Under the pieces are notes generated by a model. The model worked only from the letters and a program-made list of their open reading frames with translations, searched no databases and was not told where the DNA came from. Shown piece by piece: positions 55,135 to 63,770 of a stretch of 64,000 nucleotides of DNA. Numbering within the stretch: the stretch's first letter is position 1; each line of letters starts with the position of its first letter. Origin of the DNA: Vibrio gallaecicus (GTDB lineage: Bacteria > Pseudomonadota > Gammaproteobacteria > Enterobacterales > Vibrionaceae); contig NZ_AP025490.1 in NCBI RefSeq assembly GCF_024347495.1, forward strand, positions 3,100,001 to 3,164,000, given 5' to 3'. The position numbers and the translations under genes are program-made.

Positions 55135-55509
55135 TTATTTAGATAAAAAATGATGCGTGAGTACATCCCAATTGGCGTAATAAAAGCCAGCTGCTGCTAA
55201 TGTCATCACTACCATCAATAAAATAGCCACTCGCCAGATAAATCGGCTACTCCTTGGTGTGAGCTCTTTTTCACAGTCATCACACATTAATATAAATTTA
55301 GCCTGATCTTCTAGTTCAGATTTATCATCCTTCACAACTTTATTACGACACGTCGCAACGTATCTTAGTTTACTCACTACATCATGAGGCAGCCGCTCTT
55401 CGCAACTTGTAATGAGTTCATGTAATCCTTCACCTTCAGCGTGATACTGAAGCCGTAATAACTTCTCAATGTTTCGAGTTCTTGTCACTACTTGTTCTAT
55501 GTCTGTCAT
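55135..55509 (-). CDS. Single-span membrane protein with a possible DUF4145/HEPN-like domain
   Basis: A 124-residue protein: a helical cytoplasmic part (about 1-85) and one membrane helix (about 91-111, VAILLMVVMTLAAAGFYYA). The helical part contains ERLPHDVVSKLRYVATCRNKVVKDD, which resembles the helix-loop pattern of DUF4145/HEPN proteins; the usual R-x4-6-H RNase motif is not complete (RNKVVKDD lacks the His). The function is unknown and the domain match is tentative. It is convergent with the small peptide gene. Confidence 0.7.
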   Translation of the reverse strand: MTDIEQVVTRTRNIEKLLRLQYHAEGEGLHELITSCEERLPHDVVSKLRYVATCRNKVVKDDKSELEDQAKFILMCDDCEKELTPRSSRFIWRVAILLMVVMTLAAAGFYYANWDVLTHHFLSK

Positions 55510-55754
55510 TTCGGCCCTCCTACTCTACTCATCATTCTAGTTGAGCATTTGCCTATTCTTCTATAAACCCTAATCTTTTTACGTGAGAAAGAGACAATAA
55601 ATAACAATGCCTTATCCCTCACTAGTTTGTAAATGTGATATCAGCCGAAAAATAACCATCTATCAATATGGGAATTAACGATATAGAGGCTTAACACACA
55701 GCCTATAAACGCCCGTAACACTAAAATATCACCTACGATTATTTGGAGGGTTAT

Positions 55755-56084
55755 ATGCCTAGCACACTGTTTTTTGCCATTTTTACACTTGCCCTACTCG
55801 CTGGTTGGGTATTTGTGAGTTTTTATCGAAAACACATGCAAGGTGAAAATGCACCCGAACAAAAAGCTGATGTCACTATTTTAGATAAACAATCCATTGA
55901 TCTTCCTGATGCTGAACCAGGACAAGAAGACCAAGAGTATTGGATATATGTACAAAAAGGTCGCATTGGTCCAAAACGTGAGTTTCAAGTGGGGATCCAT
56001 TATTTCCATGCCCTATCTCCTGGAGATAAAGGCACAATGACCTACCAAGGTGATAAATTTTTGCACTTTGCGTTAAAGCGATAG
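55755..56084 (+). CDS. YhhM-like membrane protein (DUF2500)
   Basis: About 109 residues with one N-terminal membrane helix (TLFFAIFTLALLAGWVFVSF) and a soluble domain ending FHALSPGDKGTMTYQGDKFLHFA, the DUF2500 signature shared with E. coli YhhM. The start is the ATG at 55755, five bases after GGAGGG; an upstream in-frame TTG is less likely. The function is unknown. Confidence 0.85.
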   Translation: MPSTLFFAIFTLALLAGWVFVSFYRKHMQGENAPEQKADVTILDKQSIDLPDAEPGQEDQEYWIYVQKGRIGPKREFQVGIHYFHALSPGDKGTMTYQGDKFLHFALKR

Positions 56085-56164
56085 GTTTATCGATTAAAAC
56101 TGCAGAGCGCTTCCCACGCTGCTCTGCAACTCATTTCTATAATTTAACCTATAGCTGCAATACT

Positions 56165-57178
56165 CTACGGCAGTAACCAGCGAGTCTTACTTGATTTCGC
56201 CAACAACCAACTCATCCATAATGCCCCAGCCCCCCCAATCAATACCCATAGAGGTATAACCCAAGCAGGATGACCTTGATACCAACCAAACTCTTTCATC
56301 GGCCATAGGAAAATCGGATGTAACAGATAAATACCCAAGCTGTATTTACTAACAAAGCTCACGAGTTGATTACTTTTATCTGAGAGCCCTTCTCCGAAAT
56401 AACGACACAGTAAAAAAACCATGCTGGCAATAATCACGGTATTCAGCGTTTTATATGAAAGCCAGCGACCTACCGTGTATTTTTCAGCGACCAAACTGGC
56501 ATCCACGACCATAAATACGGTAGCAAATAATGCTAACCCACCAAGGGTGACAATCGACCACATAGTGGTTTTAGTTAACGGTACCTTTTTATAAAGGATG
56601 TAGCCTAACGGCAAGTAACCCGTGTAAAGCCATAATTCATGGCTCCAAGGTCCATCAATACCGAGTAAAAACAGTAACGTTGTAAACAGCCACACACCAG
56701 TTAGGGCATAAATGCTTTTATCACCATAATTTCGAAGCATGATTTGTAAGAAAGGAATCACGAAATACAGAGGGATGAAGTAATAAAAGAAACCTAAATG
56801 GTAATAAGTGTAATGATGGTAGCTTTCAGCCAATACTTGCCAGCTCACGCCGCTATCAAAGCCTTCTAATGACCAACCTGACAAATAGGTATAAAACAAA
56901 GACCAAACAATGAAAGGGATGAGAACTTTCCCCAACCGGCGCTGCACATAATATTTAGCGTCAAACGGGCGCTGGTCACTCAGCATAAGAGCACCAGTGA
57001 TCAAGATAAAGACAGGAACCGCCCAGCGGCTAAAACCATTTATCGTGATAGCGGTAAACCATTCTCCAAATGGAATACTATTCAATTCATGTCGATAAGG
57101 CGCCAATACATGAATAGCAATTACGGCAACCGCAGCGACACATCTTGCTAAGTCAAAAAACAATACTCGTTGCTTCAT
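56165..57178 (-). CDS. Acyltransferase 3-family membrane protein (WecH-like)
   Basis: A 337-residue protein with about ten hydrophobic helices. The N-terminal FFDLARCVAAVAVIAIHV carries the family's conserved Arg and His, followed by FSRWAVPVFILITGALML and a YSLGIYLLHPIF segment near the C-terminus. Relatives O-acetylate surface polysaccharides; E. coli WecH (331 aa) acts on enterobacterial common antigen. The substrate here is not known and no sugar operon is adjacent. Confidence 0.88.
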   Translation of the reverse strand: MKQRVLFFDLARCVAAVAVIAIHVLAPYRHELNSIPFGEWFTAITINGFSRWAVPVFILITGALMLSDQRPFDAKYYVQRRLGKVLIPFIVWSLFYTYLSGWSLEGFDSGVSWQVLAESYHHYTYYHLGFFYYFIPLYFVIPFLQIMLRNYGDKSIYALTGVWLFTTLLFLLGIDGPWSHELWLYTGYLPLGYILYKKVPLTKTTMWSIVTLGGLALFATVFMVVDASLVAEKYTVGRWLSYKTLNTVIIASMVFLLCRYFGEGLSDKSNQLVSFVSKYSLGIYLLHPIFLWPMKEFGWYQGHPAWVIPLWVLIGGAGALWMSWLLAKSSKTRWLLP

Positions 57179-57304
57179 AGAGCTTTCTATTCCATTTAAG
57201 TATCTGATTAATATTCAATCATCAAACTATAGCAATAAAAAAGCTGACCGGTATACATGCCAAGTCAGCTTATTGTTAAAGGAGTTACATATCGCTTATT
57301 TAGG

Positions 57305-58525
57305 CTAGGCGGCTGAAGTTTGCGGAACCTTCGGTAGTCGAAGAGAAATCAAAGTAGTCAGTGCTAAGAAAGCGAAAGACACCCATAAGCACGCTGACAA
57401 GCCAGCCATTTGGAATACCAAGCCAGATAAAATAGTACCAATCAAACGGCCCATTGCATTCGCCATGTAGTAAAAACCGACATCAAGAGACACACCATCA
57501 CCTTTCGCATAACTCACAATCAGGTATGAGTGTAGCGATGAGTTCACAGCAAAGATTGCCCCAAATATCATCAAACCACCGATGATAACCACTTCTGGTT
57601 GCCAGCCGATTTGAACAGCGTAAGCAATAGCAGCAGTTACAACCGCTAATGCTCCGGCCCATAATAAAGCAGCATGCCCATCTGGTACTTTACCTTGTGC
57701 CTTACCGGTAATCTTAGGTGCGATGCCTTGCACAAAACCATAAGCAATGGTCCAAGCCGCTAAAAAGCCGCCTACCCATGAATGGTCCCAACCAAACACA
57801 CTACCTAGGTAAATCGGCAACGCAATAACAAACCACACGTCACGAGCACCAAACAAAAACATTCGCGCCGCAGAAAGAATATTGATTGAGTCTGACTTGG
57901 AAAAAATTTGTTTAAACTTAGGTTTTGTTTTCGCTTTACCCATATCTGCTTCTAGGCTTAATACGCTGCCAATGAAGACTAATGTGAGAACCGCAGCCAT
58001 GGCGAGTACTGCATATTGGAAGCCGATAGTCGAAAGCAGTAAGCCGCCAATGAAAAAGCCAGCGCCTTTAAGTGCATTCTTAGACCCTGTCAGAATCGCT
58101 ATCCACTTATAAAGCGCCCCCTGCTGCTCATCCGGCACAAGAGTCTTAATTGAGCTTTTGGCACTCATCTTGTTAAGATCTTTTGCAATGCCCGATAAAG
58201 CTTGCGCCGCCATGACCCATGGAATAGTCAACATTGCACTTGGCACTGCGAGCATGCCCAAGGCGACGACCTGCATCCCCAACCCGATGTTCATGGTCTT
58301 ATTGAGACCAAGACGAGCCCCTAACCAACCACCAATTAAGTTAGTCACCACACCAAAGAATTCATAGAAAAGAAACAGTGAGGCGATCTCTAACGAACTG
58401 TAGCCAAGGTCGTAGAAATACAACACCACCAGCATACGAAGAGCACCATCAGTAATGGTGAAGTTCCAATAATTGAATGTCACCAACATATATTGGCGAA
58501 CACTTTTACTTAAGTTTGAAAACAT
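57305..58525 (-). CDS. arsJ: Organoarsenical efflux MFS transporter ArsJ
   Basis: Exports 1-arseno-3-phosphoglycerate formed by the partner GAPDH, so that arsenate is lost from the cell as an unstable ester. 406 residues, twelve hydrophobic helices, with ArsJ-specific blocks VTFNYWNFTITDGALRMLVV, GIAKDLNKMSAKSSIK and LTGSKNALKGAGFF. It is the last gene of arsR-GAPDH-phosphatase-arsJ on the minus strand. The gap to the phosphatase gene is 136 bp. Confidence 0.94.
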   Translation of the reverse strand: MFSNLSKSVRQYMLVTFNYWNFTITDGALRMLVVLYFYDLGYSSLEIASLFLFYEFFGVVTNLIGGWLGARLGLNKTMNIGLGMQVVALGMLAVPSAMLTIPWVMAAQALSGIAKDLNKMSAKSSIKTLVPDEQQGALYKWIAILTGSKNALKGAGFFIGGLLLSTIGFQYAVLAMAAVLTLVFIGSVLSLEADMGKAKTKPKFKQIFSKSDSINILSAARMFLFGARDVWFVIALPIYLGSVFGWDHSWVGGFLAAWTIAYGFVQGIAPKITGKAQGKVPDGHAALLWAGALAVVTAAIAYAVQIGWQPEVVIIGGLMIFGAIFAVNSSLHSYLIVSYAKGDGVSLDVGFYYMANAMGRLIGTILSGLVFQMAGLSACLWVSFAFLALTTLISLRLPKVPQTSAA

Positions 58526-58661
58526 ACGTTTCTCACAAATTCAAACCATGGGTTCAAATAAAAAGAGCTTTTGGATCATGGTGTCCCAAAAGCCCTTTAA
58601 CCAGTCTTAATCACTTAGTCTTACTATAACGAGCTATTAACTCGGTCTAGACCATTAATGA

Positions 58662-59165
58662 TTACTGAGCAGCAACACCATGAATGTATTCAACTTGAAT
58701 TGGTTTTGTAAAAGCACCTGGGCGAAGAGCTTGAACTTCCTGAACCACTTTTCCAATGTCCCAATTTTTTTCAAGTAACAGATGAGCAGCCAATAAACCA
58801 GTACGGCCCGAACCGCCCATACAATGCATAGCCACTTTGCCGCCATTGTTCACTACATCATGCAGTGCTGGGCTAGCAGCTTGCCATTTTGAATCAAAAT
58901 CAGAGCCCGGAGCTCTATCATCTTCGATTTCAATTTGAAACCATTGCATACCAAGCGCTTGAGCTTTTTCACCCAGATCAGAAACGCCTTTGCTTCCTAG
59001 TTCTGCGTCATCAAGCGCAGTCACAATCGCTTCAACACCTTGCGCTTTAAGCTGAGCAAGAGAATCATCAAGGTTCGATTCTTTCGTACCAGGGCACGGA
59101 GTCAGTACCAAAGCACCAGTTTCAAGGTTAAGTTCCCACGTTGGGTGAGCAGTAGAATTTGTCAT
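58662..59165 (-). CDS. Cys-based protein phosphatase in the arsenic operon
   Basis: A 167-residue dual-specificity-like phosphatase. The signature HCMGGSGRTG gives nucleophile Cys115 and Arg121, and EDDRAP (Asp82/83) supplies the likely general acid. It resembles the CDKN3-like subgroup. It sits between the GAPDH and arsJ genes, starting 24 bp after the GAPDH stop; AGGAGA eight bases before this ATG sets the start. The substrate is unknown. Its C(X5)R fold is not that of the low-molecular-weight phosphatase-derived ArsC arsenate reductase. It might act on a phosphorylated or arsenylated metabolite; this is inference. Confidence 0.88.
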   Translation of the reverse strand: MTNSTAHPTWELNLETGALVLTPCPGTKESNLDDSLAQLKAQGVEAIVTALDDAELGSKGVSDLGEKAQALGMQWFQIEIEDDRAPGSDFDSKWQAASPALHDVVNNGGKVAMHCMGGSGRTGLLAAHLLLEKNWDIGKVVQEVQALRPGAFTKPIQVEYIHGVAAQ

Positions 59166-59189
59166 TATTTTTCTCCTAGAAACCAAGGC

Positions 59190-60191
59190 TTACGCCAGAC
59201 CAACAGTACGAACTAGCTCAGCAGTGCGAGTTGCGTAGCCCATTTCATTGTCATACCAAGCGTAGATTTTCAACATGCGCTTACCAACTAACATTGTTGA
59301 TTGCGCGTCAACAATCGTTGAACGTTGGTCACCTTTGTAATCAATAGAAACCAGTGGGCGCTCTTCAAAGCCCAGAATGCCTTTTAACTCGTTTTCCGAT
59401 GCTTCTTTAAGTAGCGCATTCACTTCTTCAACAGTCGTATCGCGTTTCACATCAAAGATGATGTCGGTTAGTGATGCGTTCGCAAGAGGAACACGTACCG
59501 CATGACCATTAATTCGATCTTTTAGCTCAGGGAAAATTTCAACAATAGCGGTTGCACTACCCGTTGTTGTAGGAATAAGGCTCATGCCACATGCACGAGC
59601 GCGGCGTAAGTCTTTGTGAGGCGCATCAAGAATAGTCTGCGTATTGGTTAGATCATGAATGGTCGTAAACGCCGCCTGTTCAATACCTAGTTTTTCGTTA
59701 ATTACCTTAACCACTGGGGCAATACAGTTAGTTGTACAAGAAGCGGCTGTCACAATCTTGTGTACTGCTGGATCGAAGATTTCATCGTTCACACCAACAA
59801 CAATATTCGCAACGCCTTCTTCTTTCACTGGTGCAGAGACAACAACACGCTTCACGCCTTGCTCAAGATATTTATTTAGGAAAGACGTTTTACGGTGAAC
59901 ACCTGTCGCTTCGATAACTACATCACAACCAGACCAATCAATAGCGTCAAGATCGCGCTCCTGAGTGGTTTTAATACGCTGACCATTGATGATCATCTCA
60001 TCGCCTTCTACAGCAACTTCGTGGTTCCAGCGACCTTGCACTGAATCGAACTCAAGAAGGTGTGCCAATGTTGCTGTATCGCCAGCTACATCATTAATTT
60101 GTACGAATTCTAATTCAGCCCAGTCGAATGCTGCGCGAAGTGCTAGACGGCCAATACGACCAAAACCATTAATACCTACTTTAACTGTCAT
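59190..60191 (-). CDS. ArsJ-associated glyceraldehyde-3-phosphate dehydrogenase
   Basis: A 333-residue type I GAPDH with NAD-binding [13 protein letters not shown] at the N-terminus, catalytic Cys152 in ASCTTNC and His179 in [14 protein letters not shown] can use arsenate in place of phosphate, giving 1-arseno-3-phosphoglycerate for export by ArsJ. Its location between arsR and arsJ marks it as the arsenic-resistance paralogue rather than the glycolytic enzyme. An 18-bp tandem repeat lies upstream at 60208. Confidence 0.93.
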   Translation of the reverse strand: MTVKVGINGFGRIGRLALRAAFDWAELEFVQINDVAGDTATLAHLLEFDSVQGRWNHEVAVEGDEMIINGQRIKTTQERDLDAIDWSGCDVVIEATGVHRKTSFLNKYLEQGVKRVVVSAPVKEEGVANIVVGVNDEIFDPAVHKIVTAASCTTNCIAPVVKVINEKLGIEQAAFTTIHDLTNTQTILDAPHKDLRRARACGMSLIPTTTGSATAIVEIFPELKDRINGHAVRVPLANASLTDIIFDVKRDTTVEEVNALLKEASENELKGILGFEERPLVSIDYKGDQRSTIVDAQSTMLVGKRMLKIYAWYDNEMGYATRTAELVRTVGLA

Positions 60192-60207
60192 TGTCTTTTC
60201 TCTCAGC

Positions 60208-60243
60208 TAGTGGTGAAATTTAAATTAGTGGTGAAACTTAAAT
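60208..60243. repeat. 18-bp tandem duplication between arsR and GAPDH genes
   Basis: Two adjacent 18-bp copies, TAGTGGTGAAATTTAAAT (60208-60225) and TAGTGGTGAAACTTAAAT (60226-60243), differ at one base. Confidence 0.85.
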
Positions 60244-60249
60244 TTGGAT

Positions 60250-60591
60250 TTAAACGCAACATACAGGGCGTGAGCTCATAGCTTCTAAACGCGTGATGTC
60301 TTGCTGGTATTCAGTTTTCAAACAGTTTGATGCGATAAGGTCGTCGATCAACTTTAGCATCCAACCCGGTAAATCTTGTGACAGGCGATAAAAAACCCAT
60401 TGCCCTTGGCGAACATCAGTCAAAATGCCACTCGAACGTAATTGTGCTAAGTGACGAGATATTTTTGGCTGACTTTCTTCTAATGCCTGTGTTAATTCAC
60501 CAACCGATAAACAAGTCTGGCGTACTATCAACATTAAACAGCGCACTCTTGTTTCATCAGATAGTAATTTAAAGAATTGGTGAGGAAGCAT
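60250..60591 (-). CDS. arsR: ArsR-family arsenic-responsive repressor
   Basis: A 113-residue winged-helix ArsR/SmtB protein, recognition region LEESQPKISRHLAQLRSSGIL at about 38-58 followed by GQWVFYRL. The E. coli-type metal site ELCVCDLC is replaced by TCLSVGEL with only Cys27. Cysteines at 90, 111 and 112 (C-terminal RPVCCV) suggest an alternative As(III) site near the C-terminus, as in some other ArsR lineages. It heads the ars operon and probably represses it. Confidence 0.93.
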   Translation of the reverse strand: MLPHQFFKLLSDETRVRCLMLIVRQTCLSVGELTQALEESQPKISRHLAQLRSSGILTDVRQGQWVFYRLSQDLPGWMLKLIDDLIASNCLKTEYQQDITRLEAMSSRPVCCV

Positions 60592-60598
60592 AACTACA

Positions 60599-60649
60599 TA
60601 CTCATATATGGATATGCATATATATTAGTTATTAAAAAACGCACGTCAA
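60599..60649 (-). promoter_or_regulatory. Promoter and probable operator of the ars operon
   Basis: Minus-strand TTGACG (60644-60649), 16-bp spacer, TAATAT (60622-60627). Overlapping and following is a palindromic AT-rich block (60599-60626) with perfect ATATGCATAT at 60612-60621, a fitting ArsR operator. Confidence 0.65.
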
Positions 60650-60659
60650 GGCGTGCGTT
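60635..60659 (-). terminator. Terminator of the EAL-HDOD gene
   Basis: Stem AACGCACG/CGTGCGTT (60638-60645 with 60652-60659); on the minus strand it runs into a T6 tract. The arsR -35 lies in its loop and stem. Confidence 0.82.
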
Positions 60660-60688
60660 AGTTTGTCATCAAATATTCATATTCAATG

Positions 60689-61903
60689 TTAGAGCTGCAT
60701 GGTTTGGCTCCAACGCTGAGCTTGAACCAATTCATGCTGTACATCTTCAGCATTTAATCCTAACTGCTGGCAATAACCTTCAATACTTTTCCAATCAGCA
60801 AGCTCAAAGCTCTCTTCTAATGCTAATAGCACTCCATAGGGTCCTTCTCGGCGCAATAAGGCGACTTTAATGACTTTGCATAATGGGAGTTGATCGACAA
60901 GGTTTTCCAGCGACAGATCAAGTAGTGCATCCAACATGGAGAATAAGCCAATCATAAAGGCTTGTTCAGTATGGTTTTGAAAGGGCTGGTAGCGTGACAT
61001 CAATTGGCAAAATTGAGCTCGCTGAAGAGATAAGTTAAGCAACTCTTTTGGCTTGGAGTCTGCAATATACGAAGCGACAGCGAGTGAAACAAACATCTTC
61101 AACTTATCTTGACCAAGATAAACAAGCGCTTGTCTAAAAGAGGATATCGTCACTTCAAGACGAGGAGACATGGTATTCACAAAGCGCAGTAACTTATAAG
61201 AAAGTGCCACATCTTTCGCAACAATACTTTCTACACGTTTAAAGTCCACATTAGCTTGGCAGACTTCTTGAAATAGCTCCATGGCAATGGCTTGCTCTGG
61301 ACTCACGTATTTCGTTTTTATTATTTCTGGCTTACTAAAAAAATAACCTTGGAAGAATTTAAAACCAGCCTCTTTCGCTTGTTCAAACTCTTTCAATGTT
61401 TCTATTCTTTCAGCTAGAAAACTGTATTTTTGCCCATGATGCTCACGAACCAATTCACAGGCAGCATCAAGCCCCATCTGCATGATGTCGAGCTTAATAA
61501 TGTGAACATATTTAAGAAATCGCTTCCACTCTTCAGTCAACGTGAAATCATCCAGCGCGATCATATAACCTTGCCGGTACAGATCTTTAATGGCTTCAAA
61601 TAACTCATCTGTTGGCGAACATGTTTCCAACACTTCCACCACGACTTTATCTTTAGGTAGGCTCAATGGTAAGCGACGAATCAAGCTTTGATACGGAAAG
61701 TTGATGAAACAACGAGATGTAGGAATGGAAGGGTTTATCCCAACAGACAGGAAGTTTTCGACAATTAATCGATACGTCGCGCGATTAGATCCAATATGCG
61801 AAGGATAAGCATTTTTCTCCCCATCCCGAAAAAGCAACTCATAACCTAATGTATGCTTTTTTCGGTTAAAGATCGGTTGGCGCGCGACGTACGTTGAAGT
61901 CAT
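60689..61903 (-). CDS. EAL-HDOD domain signalling protein
   Basis: 404 residues: an EAL domain (about 1-210) then an HDOD domain (about 215-400). The EAL signature is YELLFRDG, with FINFP, VEVLET, ALDDF, IKLDIM, AERIE and FFQGYFF in order, so most metal and c-di-GMP contact residues are kept. Vibrio CdgJ is a related EAL-HDOD phosphodiesterase affecting motility. Whether this one cleaves c-di-GMP cannot be settled by eye. It has its own terminator and is upstream of the ars promoter. Confidence 0.88.
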   Translation of the reverse strand: MTSTYVARQPIFNRKKHTLGYELLFRDGEKNAYPSHIGSNRATYRLIVENFLSVGINPSIPTSRCFINFPYQSLIRRLPLSLPKDKVVVEVLETCSPTDELFEAIKDLYRQGYMIALDDFTLTEEWKRFLKYVHIIKLDIMQMGLDAACELVREHHGQKYSFLAERIETLKEFEQAKEAGFKFFQGYFFSKPEIIKTKYVSPEQAIAMELFQEVCQANVDFKRVESIVAKDVALSYKLLRFVNTMSPRLEVTISSFRQALVYLGQDKLKMFVSLAVASYIADSKPKELLNLSLQRAQFCQLMSRYQPFQNHTEQAFMIGLFSMLDALLDLSLENLVDQLPLCKVIKVALLRREGPYGVLLALEESFELADWKSIEGYCQQLGLNAEDVQHELVQAQRWSQTMQL

Positions 61904-61940
61904 TGTCTTTCTATTTTAATCCGTTAAGCCGTTATTATCA

Positions 61941-62558
61941 TTATGCTTTCGCGGCAGCAAGTAGAGCTCCACAGCCCATAAACATACCACCAAATACTTT
62001 ATTAATTTTGCCCATTACGCGGTCAGAACGAATAAATCGACCCATTTGTGCCGCCAATGAAATGTAACCAAGCATTACGATACCATCAATAACAACTGTC
62101 GTAACACCCAGAACCAAAAGTTGTGGCATCTGAGGTTGCATTGGGTTTATAAATTGTGGGAAAAGTGCCACAAGGAAAACTATTGACTTAGGGTTAGTCA
62201 AATTAATCAACACTGCATTACGCATGAGGTCCCAACTCGACTTAGTTCCTTCGCCGGTTTGTGCGATCAAACTTGAGCGATCACGCCACTTTTGAATCCC
62301 TAACCAAACTAAATAGATCACACCCACCCATTTGATAATAGAGAATGCAAGAGCTGATTTTGCGACCAAAGCACCAATACCTGCGCCAACGAGAACAATA
62401 TGAAAAGCAAGACCAAGTTGCAGGCCAATAATCGATGCTAATGACTTCCTCGTCCCATAACTCAAACCATTACTGATTGAGTTAACGGTACCAGAACCAG
62501 GTGCTAGGCTAAAAAGAATAGCGGTAACAACATAAGCTAACCAAACATGAGTATCCAT
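61941..62558 (-). CDS. rhtB: LysE/RhtB-family amino acid exporter, homoserine type
   Basis: A 205-residue inner-membrane protein with about six helices. The N-terminal SLAPGSGTVNSISNGLSYGTRKSLASIIG and YLVWLGIQKWR are LysE/RhtB hallmarks. E. coli RhtB (206 aa) exports homoserine and homoserine lactone and its gene lies next to pldB and yigL, as here. Substrate specificity is inferred from that context. Confidence 0.9.
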   Translation of the reverse strand: MDTHVWLAYVVTAILFSLAPGSGTVNSISNGLSYGTRKSLASIIGLQLGLAFHIVLVGAGIGALVAKSALAFSIIKWVGVIYLVWLGIQKWRDRSSLIAQTGEGTKSSWDLMRNAVLINLTNPKSIVFLVALFPQFINPMQPQMPQLLVLGVTTVVIDGIVMLGYISLAAQMGRFIRSDRVMGKINKVFGGMFMGCGALLAAAKA

Positions 62559-62637
62559 TGCATTTCCTTATGAGTTCATTAATCTAATATCATTAGTAGC
62601 GACTACGCTCTCACTGTTTCACTTAGGCATTTTCATC

Positions 62638-63633
62638 ATGGAAAATTCAGGTGCCATGCACCCTTCTTATACGCAAGAGCATCAGTTCGAGCAAGCGATT
62701 AAACACCCAATAGCCAACCTTTGGCAACAAAGAAATGAAGGTTATGTTACAACATCCCATAAAAGAAAATCATACTGGTGCAGTTATACCCATCCTGAAC
62801 ACAATAAAGTCATTGTCATTGTTAATGGGCGCATTGAGTCATGCTGGAAATACCAAGAGCTTTTCTACGACCTTTTTCAAAAAGGCTACGATATTTATTC
62901 CTTTGATCATCAAGGGCAAGGGTTATCAGAACGATTGGTAAAAGACTCTGACATTGGGCACATCCAAGAATTTGATGATTATGTCGCTGACATGGCAACT
63001 TTAGTGAAAAGCTTCCAGATAGAGCGCTATAAAGAACGCTACTTATTAGGTCATTCTATGGGAAGTACGATATCAACTCGGTACTTGCAAATCACACAGG
63101 AACATACTTTTGATAAAGTCGCACTGTGTGCCCCAATGTATGGTGTAAATACAGAATGGTACTTAAAACCAGTGGCACTAATACTAAGCCAACTGCTAAC
63201 AGCCATTAGTACAAAAGCAACCTATGCTCCAGGACAAAAGGAATACTTCCAAAAACCATTTGAAGATAATCCTTTAACACAAAGTAACGTTCGCTATCAA
63301 TGGTTTCGTAAACTCTATGAAGAAAAACCCGAATTGAAAGTGGGCGGCGCCAGCACTCGCTGGGTATGGCAAGGTCTTATGGCTGCTAAGCAATGTATTC
63401 AGCAAACTCGCCAAATTCAAATCCCCTTACTGATTGTTCAAGCCGGAAGCGAGAGGATTGTGAGTAATGAAGCTCAAGTTCGTTTTATCAAAAAACTGGC
63501 TAAAACCAACCCTTTCTGCCAATTTAAGACCATTAACAATGCGCAGCATGAAGTGCTCTTTGAAAAAGATCAGTATCGAAACCAAACACTGGATGCCATT
63601 TGTGATTTTTTTAGCGCTCAAGATAAGCGCTGA
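62638..63633 (+). CDS. pldB: Lysophospholipase L2
   Basis: Alpha/beta hydrolase associated with the inner membrane that removes fatty acid from lysophospholipids. 331 residues (E. coli 340). VIVNGRIESCWKYQEL and FDHQGQGLSERL precede the nucleophile elbow GHSMGS with Ser140; catalytic His304 is in NNAQHEVLFEKD. No signal peptide is seen. The ribosome site is weak; an ATG at 62656 is an alternative. It is divergent from rhtB and followed by yigL. Confidence 0.94.
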   Translation: MENSGAMHPSYTQEHQFEQAIKHPIANLWQQRNEGYVTTSHKRKSYWCSYTHPEHNKVIVIVNGRIESCWKYQELFYDLFQKGYDIYSFDHQGQGLSERLVKDSDIGHIQEFDDYVADMATLVKSFQIERYKERYLLGHSMGSTISTRYLQITQEHTFDKVALCAPMYGVNTEWYLKPVALILSQLLTAISTKATYAPGQKEYFQKPFEDNPLTQSNVRYQWFRKLYEEKPELKVGGASTRWVWQGLMAAKQCIQQTRQIQIPLLIVQAGSERIVSNEAQVRFIKKLAKTNPFCQFKTINNAQHEVLFEKDQYRNQTLDAICDFFSAQDKR

Positions 63634-63770
63634 ACAATAGCAAACTTGCTAAAGAGGAAGAGAAGTCAGTGACCTTTACCCTCTTTTCTTTCTCTGTTTT
63701 CGCATACAATTTGTAGGTCAAAAGAACGATGCTAGATCACTAGCATTCATAACAACGCAATGAGGGCTAA

